Assembly: GCF_029382225.1 (NCBI RefSeq)
Contig: NZ_JARLTC010000029.1
Span: forward strand, 62,001-126,000
From: Spongiactinospora sp. TRM90649
Lineage (GTDB): Bacteria > Actinomycetota > Actinomycetes > Streptosporangiales > Streptosporangiaceae
Length of the DNA: 64,000 bases
Direction: 5' to 3'
The translations under genes were made by a program, and so were the position numbers. Within the stretch, counting starts at the first letter, position 1, and each line of letters begins with the position of its first letter. The notes beneath the pieces are model-generated. The model was given only the letters and a program-made list of their open reading frames with translations. It searched no databases and had not been told where the DNA came from. Shown piece by piece: positions 11,758 through 19,979 of the stretch.

Positions 11758-13301
11758 CGAGTTTCATCGGGCGTACCGGTGAACTGAGCACCGCGAGCCG
11801 GATGTTCGCGGGCGGGCGGCTGGTGACGGTCACCGGACCGGCAGGGGTCGGCAAGAGCCGCCTCGCGCTGCGCGTCGCCGACGGCCTGCGCAGACGCTTC
11901 CCCGACGGGCTGTGGCACGTCGAGCTGTCCCCGATCGTGCCCGCGCACGTGCGTCCAACCGGCGGGCCCGGCCCAGTGACGGCGATCGCCGAGGCGCTGG
12001 GCCTCGCGGAGCGCGAGGGGCGGCCGGGCCGCTCGGCGCGCGACTGGGGCGACCGCCGTCCGGCCAGAGAGCGCCGTGACGGCCCCGAGGGCCGATCGCC
12101 CGCGGGCTGGGCGCCGCACGTCCCGCACGACGGCCGCACCGGCCGCAGGGCCGACCGCGAGGAGGCCGCGCGCCGCGACCTGGAGCACCACGAGCACGAC
12201 GAACCCGGGTGGTGGGAGCGCGAGGGCCACGACATCGTCGCGCGGGCGCTGCGCGACCGCCGGGCGCTGATCCTGCTCGACACCTGCGAGCACCTGCTCG
12301 GCGAGGTCGCGCCGCTGATCGAGGAACTGCTCGCGCAGGCTCCCCGGGTGTGCGTGCTGGCCACCGGCCGCAGCCCGCTCGGGCTGGCCGGCGAGCGGGT
12401 GCTGCGCCTCGACCCGCTCCCGCTCACCGACCTCGCGCGTCCCGACCCCTCCTGCCCTTCGGTGGCGCTGTTCGCCGAGCGGGCGGTGGCCGTCGATCCC
12501 GACTTCTCCCTGACGCCCGGCGTGCTGAGCACCGTGACGCAGGTCTGCACCTGCCTGGACGGCCTGCCGCTGGCGATCGAGCTGGCCGCCGCGCGCACCC
12601 GCTCGCTGTCCATCGGCGAGCTGCTCGAACGCCTCGACGACATGACCACCATGCCCGGCTGGGGCGCCTACACCGCCTCGCCGCGCCACCGCGACCTGCG
12701 CGGCGCGATCGCGTGGAGCCACGAGCTGTGCCGGCCCGACCAGCGGCAGCTCTGGGAGGCGCTGGCCGTCATCGAGGGCGGCTTCGGCCTGGACACGGCC
12801 CGGCGGGCGGTGACCCGCGAGGGGGTCCTGGTCAGTGGGCAGGCGCTGGACGAACTGGTCGACCGCTCGATCCTGCTGCGCTCCGACGACCTCGGCGGGC
12901 AGCCGCGCTACCGGATGCTGGAGACCTACCGGCGCTTCTTCCTCGACCCGAGTTTCGGTCCGGTGGGCCGTACCGTCGTCGATCACAGGTTCGCCGTGGA
13001 GCGCTGGAGCCGCGCCTATCCGGGGTCGGCGACGACCTCGCTGGCCTGCGCGCCGCAGCCGGTGGCGGCGGCGCCGGTGCGCATCGGGCGTCCGGTGACG
13101 GGCACGCTGACGCCGCGCGAGCTGGAGGTCGCCGAGCTGATCGCGGAGGGCCTGTCCAATCCGCAGATCGCCGTGCGGCTCTTGATCGCTAAGCGTACTG
13201 TGGACGCGCACGTCCGGAACATCCTCGCCAAGGGCGGGCTCGCTTCGCGCACCCAGGTGGCCGCCTGGTTCGCCGAACGCACACAATGGGCCGACGCCTA
13301 G
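11718..13301 (+). CDS. Short STAND-type ATPase with LuxR domain, lacking the repeat sensor region
   Basis: A 527-residue relative of the preceding gene. It has TSFIGRTGE, P-loop GPAGVGKS (about 38-45), Walker B LILLDTCEHL and a C-terminal LuxR domain TPRELEVAELIAEG...NPQIAVRLLIAKRTVD (about 458-500). Two things differ from its neighbour. The TPR-like middle is gone, with only about 40 residues between the winged-helix region and the DNA-binding domain. About 75 extra, highly charged residues rich in Arg, Asp, Glu and His (nt about 12015-12230) sit between P-loop and Walker B. The ATG at 11718 has AGGAGGTGGAG just upstream and lies inside the previous gene, implying coupled translation of a regulator pair. 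Confidence 0.9.
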   Translation: MAERRHGNLPAEMTSFIGRTGELSTASRMFAGGRLVTVTGPAGVGKSRLALRVADGLRRRFPDGLWHVELSPIVPAHVRPTGGPGPVTAIAEALGLAEREGRPGRSARDWGDRRPARERRDGPEGRSPAGWAPHVPHDGRTGRRADREEAARRDLEHHEHDEPGWWEREGHDIVARALRDRRALILLDTCEHLLGEVAPLIEELLAQAPRVCVLATGRSPLGLAGERVLRLDPLPLTDLARPDPSCPSVALFAERAVAVDPDFSLTPGVLSTVTQVCTCLDGLPLAIELAAARTRSLSIGELLERLDDMTTMPGWGAYTASPRHRDLRGAIAWSHELCRPDQRQLWEALAVIEGGFGLDTARRAVTREGVLVSGQALDELVDRSILLRSDDLGGQPRYRMLETYRRFFLDPSFGPVGRTVVDHRFAVERWSRAYPGSATTSLACAPQPVAAAPVRIGRPVTGTLTPRELEVAELIAEGLSNPQIAVRLLIAKRTVDAHVRNILAKGGLASRTQVAAWFAERTQWADA

Positions 13302-13348
13302 GCACTTTTCCGGATGTGCGATTTCTCCCGGGCCACAACACTATGTGA

Positions 13349-13472
13349 GGCCAGTGGGTGACGAGATGTGCCAATGTGTTTCCGCAGCGCTCAGGCGCCG
13401 AGCGGGAGGGGTCCCCCGCCGCCTGAGGAAACTAGGGTGGATCGCTCCAGTTCCGGGCGGCACCCACTGGCC
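13349..13472. repeat. Widely spaced perfect 12-bp inverted repeat
   Basis: GGCCAGTGGGTG (13349-13360) is the exact reverse complement of CACCCACTGGCC (13461-13472). The arms flank the terminator hairpin at 13390-13427 in the gap between the regulator pair and priA. There is no target-site duplication outside the arms and no coding potential between them, so a miniature transposon is not supported. Confidence 0.55.
13390..13427 (+). terminator. Hairpin terminator after the STAND regulator pair
   Basis: An 8-bp perfect stem, CTCAGGCG (13390-13397) against CGCCTGAG (13420-13427), with an inner G-run/C-run that can extend the pairing. It lies about 90 nt after the stop of the second regulator and 85 nt before priA. 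Confidence 0.6.
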
Positions 13473-13500
13473 AAAACACTTCCCGGTGCGGCGGGTCTGG

Positions 13501-13506
13501 TAGGAC
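13501..13506 (+). promoter_or_regulatory. Candidate -10 (TAGGAC) placing priA start at +1
   Basis: TAGGAC ends exactly 6 nt before the GTG start of priA, the same geometry as seven TANNNT hexamers elsewhere in this window. The last base is C rather than T, so this is the weakest member of the set. No Shine-Dalgarno sequence is present. Confidence 0.35.
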
Positions 13507-13512
13507 AGGTGC

Positions 13513-16056
13513 GTGAGCAAGGGGAGCGGCGCACCGGCCGGCAGAGGAGAGCAGGGCGAGCTGATCGCCGCGCCCGCGCCGCGCGTGACACCTGGTGGGG
13601 GGGCGGGCCGCGAGCCCGCCAAGGGAGCGCCGGAACCGGCGCCGCAGGCCCCGGTCGCCCGGGTCATCGTGGACAACCCGCTGCCGCACCTCGACCGTGA
13701 GTTCGACTACCTGGTGCCGGCCTCCCTGCACGACAAGGCGGTTCCCGGCTGCCGGGTCCGCGTCCGCTTCGCGGGCAAACTGATCGACGGGTTCCTGCTG
13801 GAGCGCACCGAGCACAGCGGCCACACCGGCAGGCTCACCCCCCTGGAACGCGTGATCTCCCCAGAGCCCGTCCTCACCTCCGAGATCGCCGCCCTCGCCC
13901 GCGCCGTAGCCGACCGCTACGCCGGCACCCGCGCCGACGTCCTCCGCCTCGCCATCCCCCCTCGCCACGCCCGCGTAGAAGCCGAACCCCACGGCGTCCC
14001 CCCCTCCGAGGGGGATTCCCCCGACGCCTCGCCCCATCCGGGGGTAACCCCACCCTCGGGCGACTCTGCCGACGCGCACGGGTCCGCCCCCTCCGGCGAT
14101 GCGTCCGACCCGGTGACGTCCTGGACGTCACCCGGGTCCTCGTCTTCGGAGGGTTCCGGCGAAGTGAGCGCGGCCGATTCTCCCGAGTGGGACGCCCCCG
14201 TGCCGCCCTCAGGCCCTCCTCGGCCCCCGTCTGCGGGCGCTTCGTCCGGCCTGGCGATGCCTTCGGGGTCTCCCGGTGGGGCGGTGCGCCGAGGGGTTGT
14301 GGCGGCGGGGGCTTCGTGGCACTCCGGTGTGACCGCTGCCTTTGAGGCACCGTCTTCGAGGGGGGCCCGTGGTGCGAACCCGGCCCCTTCCTCCGGCGGT
14401 TCCGCTGCCGCCGGGTCTCCCTCCTCCGAGGGGGTGGGGGATGAGGTTTGGGGGGCTTATCCGGCGGGGCGGGCGTTTTTGGGGGCGTTGGTGGATGGGC
14501 GGGCGCCTCGGGCGGTGTGGTCGGCTTTGCCGGGGGAGTGGGAGGGGCGGCCGTATGGGGTGCCGGAGTGGGCCGTGGCCGTGGCGGTGGCGGCCCGTGC
14601 GGCCCTGACGGCGGGCAGGGGGACGCTGGTCGTCGTCCCCGACGGCAAGGACGTGGCGCTCGCCGATGAGGCGCTGAGCGCCGTCCTGGGCCCCGGCAGG
14701 CATGTCGCGCTGACCGCCGACCTCGGCCCCGCCGAGCGGTACCGGAGGTGGCTGCGGGTGCTGCGCGGTGAGGCCCGCGTCGTGGCGGGTACCAGGGCCG
14801 CCGTCTTCGCCCCCGTCCCAGACCTCGGCCTCGCCGTGGTCTGGGACGACGGTGACGACCTGCTGTCGGAGCCGCTGGCGCCGTACTGCCACGCCAGGGA
14901 GGTCCTGGCGCTGCGCGCCCACCAGACCGGCGCGGCCCTGCTGATCGGCGGATACGCCCGTACGGCCGAGGCCACGCGCCTGGTGGGCGAGGGCTGGGCG
15001 CGTCCGATCGTGGCCTCCCGCGCCACGGTCCGGGCGCGCGCCCCCCGGGTGCGCCCGGCGGGCGAGGACGCCGAGCTGGCGCGCGATGAGGCGGCGCGCG
15101 CGGCCCGGCTGCCCACCATCGCCTGGCGCGCCCTGCGGGCCGGGCTGGAACGCGGCCCAGTGCTCGTCCAGGTGCCGCGCCGGGGCTATCTGCCGGTGCT
15201 GGCCTGCCAGGGGTGCCGCGCCGCCGCCCGGTGCGTCCAGGAGCCCGCTGGGCCCGGCGGGCCCCGCTGCGGCGGCCCGCTGGCGCTGCGCGGCGGCCAC
15301 GCCATGCCGTACTGCCACTGGTGCGGCCGGATCGCGGGCGAGTGGCGCTGCCCCACCTGCGGCTCCGGGCGCGTGCGGGCGGCGGTGGTCGGAGCCCGGC
15401 GCACCGCCGAGGAACTGGGCAGGGCCTTCCCCCAGGTGACCGTCCGCACGTCCGGCCGTGATGGCGTGCTGGCCCGCGTCGGCCCCGGCCGGGCGCTCGT
15501 GGTGGCCACCCCCGGCGCCGAGCCCGTCGCCGCCGGAGGCTACGCGGCCGGGGTCCTGCTGGACGGCTGGGCGCTGCTCGGCCGCCCCGACCTCCGAGCG
15601 GCCGAGGAGACCATGCGCCGCTGGATGAACGCGGCGGCGCTGCTCCGCCCCGGCGGCGAGCTGGTCGTGCTGGCCGACACCGCGCTGCCCGCCGTGCAGG
15701 CGCTGCTGCGCTGGGACCCGGTCACCCACGCCGAGCGGGAGCTGTCCGAGCGGATAGAACTCGCTTTCCCCCCGGCGGTACGCCTGGCGTCGCTGACCGG
15801 CGTCCCGGCGGCCGTCAGGGAGATGCTGGGCGAGGTGGCCCTGCCGCCGGGGGCGCAGGTGCTCGGCCCGGTCCCCGTGGAGGCGCCACGCCGAGCGGCG
15901 GCCGGGGAAACCGCCAGGGAACGCGCGCTGATCAGGGTGCACCGGGGCGGCGGAACCGCGCTGGCGGTGGCGCTGAAAGCGGCGGCGGGGGCGCGTTCGG
16001 CGCGGAAGGCGGCGGATGTCGTCCGGGTATGTGTCGATCCGATGGAAGGGATCTAG
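13513..16056 (+). CDS. priA: PriA-family primosomal protein N' with degenerate helicase motifs
   Basis: An 847-residue PriA homologue. The N-terminal DNA-binding part (about 50-155) reads VIVDNPLPHLDREFDYLVPA and FAGKLIDGFLLERT. The helicase core follows from about residue 312. The cysteine-rich zinc region is CQGC...RC...YCHWC...CPTC (about 565-620). Where PriA helicases have a GxxGSGKT Walker A and a DEEH box, this protein has LPGEWEGRPYG and VVWDDGDD. ATPase/helicase activity is therefore doubtful, as is typical of actinobacterial PriA. About 155 residues rich in Ser, Gly, Pro and Ala (nt about 13984-14447) are inserted between the two halves. The GTG start at 13513 has no ribosome site. 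Confidence 0.9.
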   Translation: MSKGSGAPAGRGEQGELIAAPAPRVTPGGGAGREPAKGAPEPAPQAPVARVIVDNPLPHLDREFDYLVPASLHDKAVPGCRVRVRFAGKLIDGFLLERTEHSGHTGRLTPLERVISPEPVLTSEIAALARAVADRYAGTRADVLRLAIPPRHARVEAEPHGVPPSEGDSPDASPHPGVTPPSGDSADAHGSAPSGDASDPVTSWTSPGSSSSEGSGEVSAADSPEWDAPVPPSGPPRPPSAGASSGLAMPSGSPGGAVRRGVVAAGASWHSGVTAAFEAPSSRGARGANPAPSSGGSAAAGSPSSEGVGDEVWGAYPAGRAFLGALVDGRAPRAVWSALPGEWEGRPYGVPEWAVAVAVAARAALTAGRGTLVVVPDGKDVALADEALSAVLGPGRHVALTADLGPAERYRRWLRVLRGEARVVAGTRAAVFAPVPDLGLAVVWDDGDDLLSEPLAPYCHAREVLALRAHQTGAALLIGGYARTAEATRLVGEGWARPIVASRATVRARAPRVRPAGEDAELARDEAARAARLPTIAWRALRAGLERGPVLVQVPRRGYLPVLACQGCRAAARCVQEPAGPGGPRCGGPLALRGGHAMPYCHWCGRIAGEWRCPTCGSGRVRAAVVGARRTAEELGRAFPQVTVRTSGRDGVLARVGPGRALVVATPGAEPVAAGGYAAGVLLDGWALLGRPDLRAAEETMRRWMNAAALLRPGGELVVLADTALPAVQALLRWDPVTHAERELSERIELAFPPAVRLASLTGVPAAVREMLGEVALPPGAQVLGPVPVEAPRRAAAGETARERALIRVHRGGGTALAVALKAAAGARSARKAADVVRVCVDPMEGI

Positions 16057-16116
16057 TCCGTGGCTTTTCCGGCGTATCGCCAAACGCCCCGATTCGCCGC
16101 GCCCTCAGTAAGCCGT

Positions 16117-16122
16117 TAGTTT
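16117..16122 (+). promoter_or_regulatory. -10 element (TAGTTT) of a probably leaderless transcript
   Basis: TAGTTT matches TANNNT and ends 6 nt before the GTG at 16129, so transcription would begin at or next to the start codon. No Shine-Dalgarno sequence is present. No conserved -35 is visible. Confidence 0.55.
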
Positions 16123-16128
16123 CTCCCT

Positions 16129-17832
16129 GTGTCGATCGAATGGGTGAATAGAGCCATCGACGATCTGCGCGTTTGGGGGCGCGCGCACGGCGTCGACGTG
16201 GACGTTGACGAAGTGCGGCTGCTCTGCGACTACGCCAGCGACTATCTGGAGGTCAGGCGTCTCGGCGACTTCGCCACCGAGACGTTCGAAGAGCTGCTGC
16301 TGTCCATCTATCCGCGCAAGGTGATCGCGCCGCCGGAGAGTGCTCGCGAGACCCTGGCCGCCGCCCGCACGCTGGTCGACTTCCTGCAGTCGGCGGCGCA
16401 CGTCACCGGGGCCACGGCGGTGCGGATGCGCGCCACGCTCGACCGCATCGAGCCGGAGATGCCCGCCGCCCTGGCCGACACCTCCCGCTACGGCATGGCC
16501 AAGAGCATCTTCAGCGCCATCGGCCCCGAGGCGCTCGACGACCCCGCTCCCGTGACCCTCACGTCCGAGCGGCGGGCCGCCGAGGACGCCACCGAATCCC
16601 TCGACGAGTTCTGCGAGTGCGCGGGCTGCTCGCCGCTGCCCGCCGTACGGCTGGTCTCCCGCGCCCGCCTGGCCGAGGCGGCCCGGGAGGTCCCCCTCCT
16701 GGCCGACGTCCACCGCCTGGCCGACTGGATGCTCGCGGGCGGCCGGGTGCCCACGGTCAGGGGCACGCTGCGGGTCAAGGACGCCGCGCGCGCCCGCGCC
16801 GAGCTGGCGGTGCCCGAGCCCGCGCTGCTGTGGGGGCTGGCCGTCTACACCGGTGTGGTGGAGGTCGCGCGGGCGTCGGCGACGCCTGGCGACGCGTTCG
16901 CGCCGCCGTCCCGGCGCGACGACGACGACCTGCTCGACCACTGGGCGGGCACGGTCGAGTTCCTGGTCGAGAAGGCGACCTCCGGCTCTGTCACCGGCAG
17001 GCCCGCGCTCGACGAGAAGCTGTTCGACCTGTGCGACATGCTCTACCGGGTCCAGGCCCCCGTCATGCCCCAGGTGGTCGCCGACCACCTGGGCGACGCC
17101 GGGCCGGAGGCCGACGAGGAGGGCTCGACCGGCCTCGGCCACGCGGTGGAACGGCTGGCCTACTGCGGTCTCGTCGAGTCCGTCGGCGGCGGCCTGCTGA
17201 TGCTGACGCCACTCGGCGTGTGGGGGATGCGGGAGCTTTACCGCGATCTCGGCATGGACGCCCCGGAGGCCCCCGACCTCGCCGGGGCGGGCGCGCACGA
17301 CCTGATCGACGCGCTGCTCAGCGGGGTGCCCGCCGAGCTGGCCGAGCACGACATCGCCCGCTGGGTGGCCAATCGCACGCCGCAGAGCGCGGCGGCGGAC
17401 CTGCTGGCGGCCGCCGGGGGCAAGCCCGCGGTGGCGCGCGGTCTCGCCGTCACGATCGTGGACCGGCTCGGGGCGGAGGCCGAGCCCGCCGTGCGCGAGC
17501 ATCTGGCCGATCCGGAGCTGCGCCCGCACGCGATCCACTGGCTCACCTCGCGCGGCCTGCCCGCCCCGGCGCTCACCCAGGAGGAGCTGCTGTGGATGAG
17601 CGTGGACATGCTGGCCCTGGCGATGCCGGGGGCCGGTGACGACCTCGACGAGTTCGCCGCCAACATCGCCGCCTCAGGCCCGCCCGCGCACATGATCGAG
17701 GAGATGTGGCGGGTGGACCACCCCGACGTCGTCGAGGTCCTCGACCTGCTCGGCAGGGCCCTGACGGACGACACGGTTGCCAAGGTGGCGCGCAAGGCGG
17801 CGTTCAAAGCCAGGTCCCGATCCATCGGATGA
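16129..17832 (+). CDS. Protein of unknown function, paralogue 1 (567 residues)
   Basis: I do not recognise a named family. The protein is soluble and mostly alpha-helical. An N-terminal part of about 140 residues (MSIEWVNRAIDDLRVWG...) has no counterpart in the neighbour. Residues about 160-567 align with the next gene. Shared landmarks are a short cysteine cluster (CECAGCSPLP near 163), LAYCGLVES followed by LTPLGVWGMREL (about 340-370), helical repeats that may be HEAT-like, and the end DHPDVVEVLDLL...VAKVARKAAFKARSRSIG. The basic tail with ARKAAFKARS could bind nucleic acid; that is inference. It begins a two-gene unit after priA and has its own leaderless-type promoter. Confidence 0.8.
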   Translation: MSIEWVNRAIDDLRVWGRAHGVDVDVDEVRLLCDYASDYLEVRRLGDFATETFEELLLSIYPRKVIAPPESARETLAAARTLVDFLQSAAHVTGATAVRMRATLDRIEPEMPAALADTSRYGMAKSIFSAIGPEALDDPAPVTLTSERRAAEDATESLDEFCECAGCSPLPAVRLVSRARLAEAAREVPLLADVHRLADWMLAGGRVPTVRGTLRVKDAARARAELAVPEPALLWGLAVYTGVVEVARASATPGDAFAPPSRRDDDDLLDHWAGTVEFLVEKATSGSVTGRPALDEKLFDLCDMLYRVQAPVMPQVVADHLGDAGPEADEEGSTGLGHAVERLAYCGLVESVGGGLLMLTPLGVWGMRELYRDLGMDAPEAPDLAGAGAHDLIDALLSGVPAELAEHDIARWVANRTPQSAAADLLAAAGGKPAVARGLAVTIVDRLGAEAEPAVREHLADPELRPHAIHWLTSRGLPAPALTQEELLWMSVDMLALAMPGAGDDLDEFAANIAASGPPAHMIEEMWRVDHPDVVEVLDLLGRALTDDTVAKVARKAAFKARSRSIG

Positions 17833-17858
17833 CGTACTCCGCTGTGGCCGGTGTGCAG

Positions 17859-17864
17859 TAAGTT
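17859..17864 (+). promoter_or_regulatory. -10 element (TAAGTT) of a probably leaderless transcript
   Basis: TAAGTT matches TANNNT and ends 6 nt before the GTG at 17871, repeating the geometry of the paralogous gene upstream (TAGTTT before 16129). The two promoter regions even share the core AGTTT. Confidence 0.55.
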
Positions 17865-17870
17865 TCGTGA

Positions 17871-19328
17871 GTGGCAAAGAGCGCGAACAAGGGAAACGTC
17901 GTCGATCTCGCCGAGTTGCGCGGCGCCGCCGCGGACCTGGGCCTGGGCGGGCTGCCCGACCTCAGCGGCATGGAGCACGCGGCCGAGGCCGACGGCCTGG
18001 CGGACGCCGGTGACGAGGGCGCGGGCGCGGGTGCCGTGGGGTGCTCCTGCCCGGACTGCGACTCCGAGGTGCTCAGCTTCCCGCCGGTCGTGCTGCTGCC
18101 CGACGCCGAACTGGCCGCCGCCGTCCCGGCGGTGCCGCTGGTCGCCGACGCCCGCGCGCTCGCCGCGTGGACCGGCTCAAGGGAGCTGACCGGCGAGCGC
18201 CTGCTGACGCTCGCCGACGCCAGGGCGGCCGTCGCCGAGCTGGGGCTGCCGGTCCCCGCCGAGACCCTCGGCACGGCGGTCTCGGCGCGCGAGGTGCCGC
18301 TGGTCCACCTGCTCTGGGTGGTCGCGGTCAACACCGGCCTGGTGCGGATCACCGGCACGCTGGCCGAGCCGGGGCCGCTCACCGACACCGCCACGCTCGA
18401 CTTCTGGGACGGCGTGGTGATGGACGTCCTCGACCGCGCCGACGACGGCCTGACCGGCTCGGCCGTCGTGGACGACCACCTGGCCGAGATGCTCGCCACG
18501 ATGTACTCCGTGAGCGCGGGCATCGCACAGGCCACCCTGGTCAAGGGCATCCTGCAGTCGCACGAGGTGGCCTGCGAGGCGCGGCCCGCCGACATGCGCC
18601 GCCTGAACGCCGAGCTGCCGGAGGAGCTGGCCCGCGCGCTCGGCCTGCTGGCCTACTGCGGGCTGCTGGAGGAGACCGCGGGCGCCCGGCACCGCCTCAC
18701 CCCGCTCGGCCTGTGGGCGGTGCGTCAGGACCTCCTGCGCGAGGGCCACGACGCGCCCACCGTCGAGGAGGTCGCGGTGTTCGCCGACCTCACCGCGCTC
18801 GACCTGGTCGAGGCGCTGGTCGCGGGCGAGGGCGCGCCGAGCGCGGTCGCGGTGTGGCTGGAGCGCCGCACGGCGCACGAGGCCGCGCACGAGCTGATCG
18901 GCGTCGCCGCGCAGGGCACACCCGGCCGGCGGGCCACCGCGGTGACCGTCCTGGAGGAGCTGGGCCCCGAGGCGGAGGCCCCCTTCCGGGCCGCGCTCGA
19001 CCACCCGGTCATGTGGCGTTACGCGGCCTCCTGGCTGCACGTCCGCGACCTGCCCGCGCCCGCGCTGAGCCCCGCCGACGGCAACTGGATCGCGGTCGAC
19101 ACGCTCGCGTCGCTGCTCTACATCGACGGCGGCCCCGAGGAGATGGCGGGCTTCGACGCTCTCACCTCCCAGGAGGAGCTGGCCCGGCTGGTGGAGGAGA
19201 TGCCGGGCGTCGACCACCCCGACGCGGTGGCCGCGCTCGACATGCTGGCCGCGCACCACCCCGACGAGGAGATCGCCAAGGCGGCCCGCAAGTCGGCGAT
19301 GCGGGCGCGGTCCCAGGCGATCGGCTGA
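17871..19328 (+). CDS. Protein of unknown function, paralogue 2 (485 residues)
   Basis: A shorter paralogue of the preceding gene. It begins with a short basic leader (MAKSANKGNVVDLAELRG), then a cysteine cluster CSCPDCDSEVLSFPP near residues 58-72, LAYCGLLEET with LTPLGLWAVRQDLL near 262-285, a helical region, and the end DHPDAVAALDML...IAKAARKSAMRARSQAIG. The aligned blocks keep order and spacing, so the pair arose by duplication; the extra N-terminal domain of paralogue 1 is absent. No membrane segment, signal peptide or catalytic motif is visible. The cysteines could bind a metal, but there are only three. The GTG at 17871 is 38 nt after paralogue 1 and has its own -10. Confidence 0.8.
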   Translation: MAKSANKGNVVDLAELRGAAADLGLGGLPDLSGMEHAAEADGLADAGDEGAGAGAVGCSCPDCDSEVLSFPPVVLLPDAELAAAVPAVPLVADARALAAWTGSRELTGERLLTLADARAAVAELGLPVPAETLGTAVSAREVPLVHLLWVVAVNTGLVRITGTLAEPGPLTDTATLDFWDGVVMDVLDRADDGLTGSAVVDDHLAEMLATMYSVSAGIAQATLVKGILQSHEVACEARPADMRRLNAELPEELARALGLLAYCGLLEETAGARHRLTPLGLWAVRQDLLREGHDAPTVEEVAVFADLTALDLVEALVAGEGAPSAVAVWLERRTAHEAAHELIGVAAQGTPGRRATAVTVLEELGPEAEAPFRAALDHPVMWRYAASWLHVRDLPAPALSPADGNWIAVDTLASLLYIDGGPEEMAGFDALTSQEELARLVEEMPGVDHPDAVAALDMLAAHHPDEEIAKAARKSAMRARSQAIG

Positions 19329-19380
19329 CCGTCCCGGCGGGGGCCTGAAGCGTTACGCCCGGGTGGTGGGCGGCCCGCCG

Positions 19381-19386
19381 TAGACT
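19381..19386 (+). promoter_or_regulatory. Candidate -10 element (TAGACT) for def-fmt
   Basis: TAGACT matches the actinobacterial consensus and lies 40 nt before the def start codon, giving a leader of about 33 nt that contains the ribosome site GGAG (19416-19419). The -35 region is GC-rich and unclear. Confidence 0.4.
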
Positions 19387-19426
19387 GGGCAGATCCCGAT
19401 CGTGTGACGTGAAACGGAGTGGCCCG

Positions 19427-19975
19427 TTGGCTATCCAGCCGATCCGCCTGTTCCCCGACCCGGTGCTGCGCACCCCGGCGGACCCGGTGGTGGACTTCGA
19501 CAAGGAGCTGCGCAAGCTCGTCAAGGACCTCACCGACACGATGATGGACGCGCCCGGCGCGGGCCTGGCGGCCCCCCAGATCGGCGTGAGCCTGCGGGTC
19601 TTCACCTACTACGTGGACGAGCAGCTCGGCCACGTGATCAACCCCGACCTCGATCTGGGCGGCGAGCTCGACGAGGAGGGCGAGGAGGGCTGCCTGTCCT
19701 TCCCCGGGCTGTCGTTCCCGACCCCGCGCGCGATCCGCGCCGTGGCCAAGGGCTTCAACATGTACGGTGACCCGGTGACACTTGAGGGCACCGACCTGAT
19801 GGCCCGCTGCTTCCAGCACGAGACCGACCACCTCGACGGCGTGCTGTTCATCGACCGGATGGACGCCGCCACCCGCAAGCAGGCGATGAAGGCCGTCCGC
19901 GAGGCCGAGTGGAGCGGCATGGCCCCGCCCGCGGTGAAGCTGTCCCCGCACCCCATGCACGGTAAGGCGCTGTAG
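19427..19975 (+). CDS. def: Peptide deformylase
   Basis: A 182-residue metallo-enzyme that removes the formyl group from nascent proteins. All three family motifs are present: [18 protein letters not shown] (metal-binding Cys) and QHETDHLDG (two metal-binding His and the catalytic Glu). The start is TTG at 19427, giving [18 protein letters not shown], with GGAG at 19416-19419; the in-frame GTG at 19409 would place that site inside the gene. It lies 4 nt before fmt. The two enzymes act at opposite ends of the same formyl-methionine cycle, so co-transcription makes sense. Confidence 0.96.
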   Translation: MAIQPIRLFPDPVLRTPADPVVDFDKELRKLVKDLTDTMMDAPGAGLAAPQIGVSLRVFTYYVDEQLGHVINPDLDLGGELDEEGEEGCLSFPGLSFPTPRAIRAVAKGFNMYGDPVTLEGTDLMARCFQHETDHLDGVLFIDRMDAATRKQAMKAVREAEWSGMAPPAVKLSPHPMHGKAL

Positions 19976-19979
19976 GGCC

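Noticed and set aside
13349-13472. Miniature inverted-repeat transposon
   Set aside because: The arms are perfect, but there is no target duplication, no second copy in the window and a terminator occupies the middle.
14209-16083. 624-codon minus-strand open frame under priA
   Set aside because: Shadow of priA; the + strand has the zinc cysteines and continuous homology on both sides of the insert.
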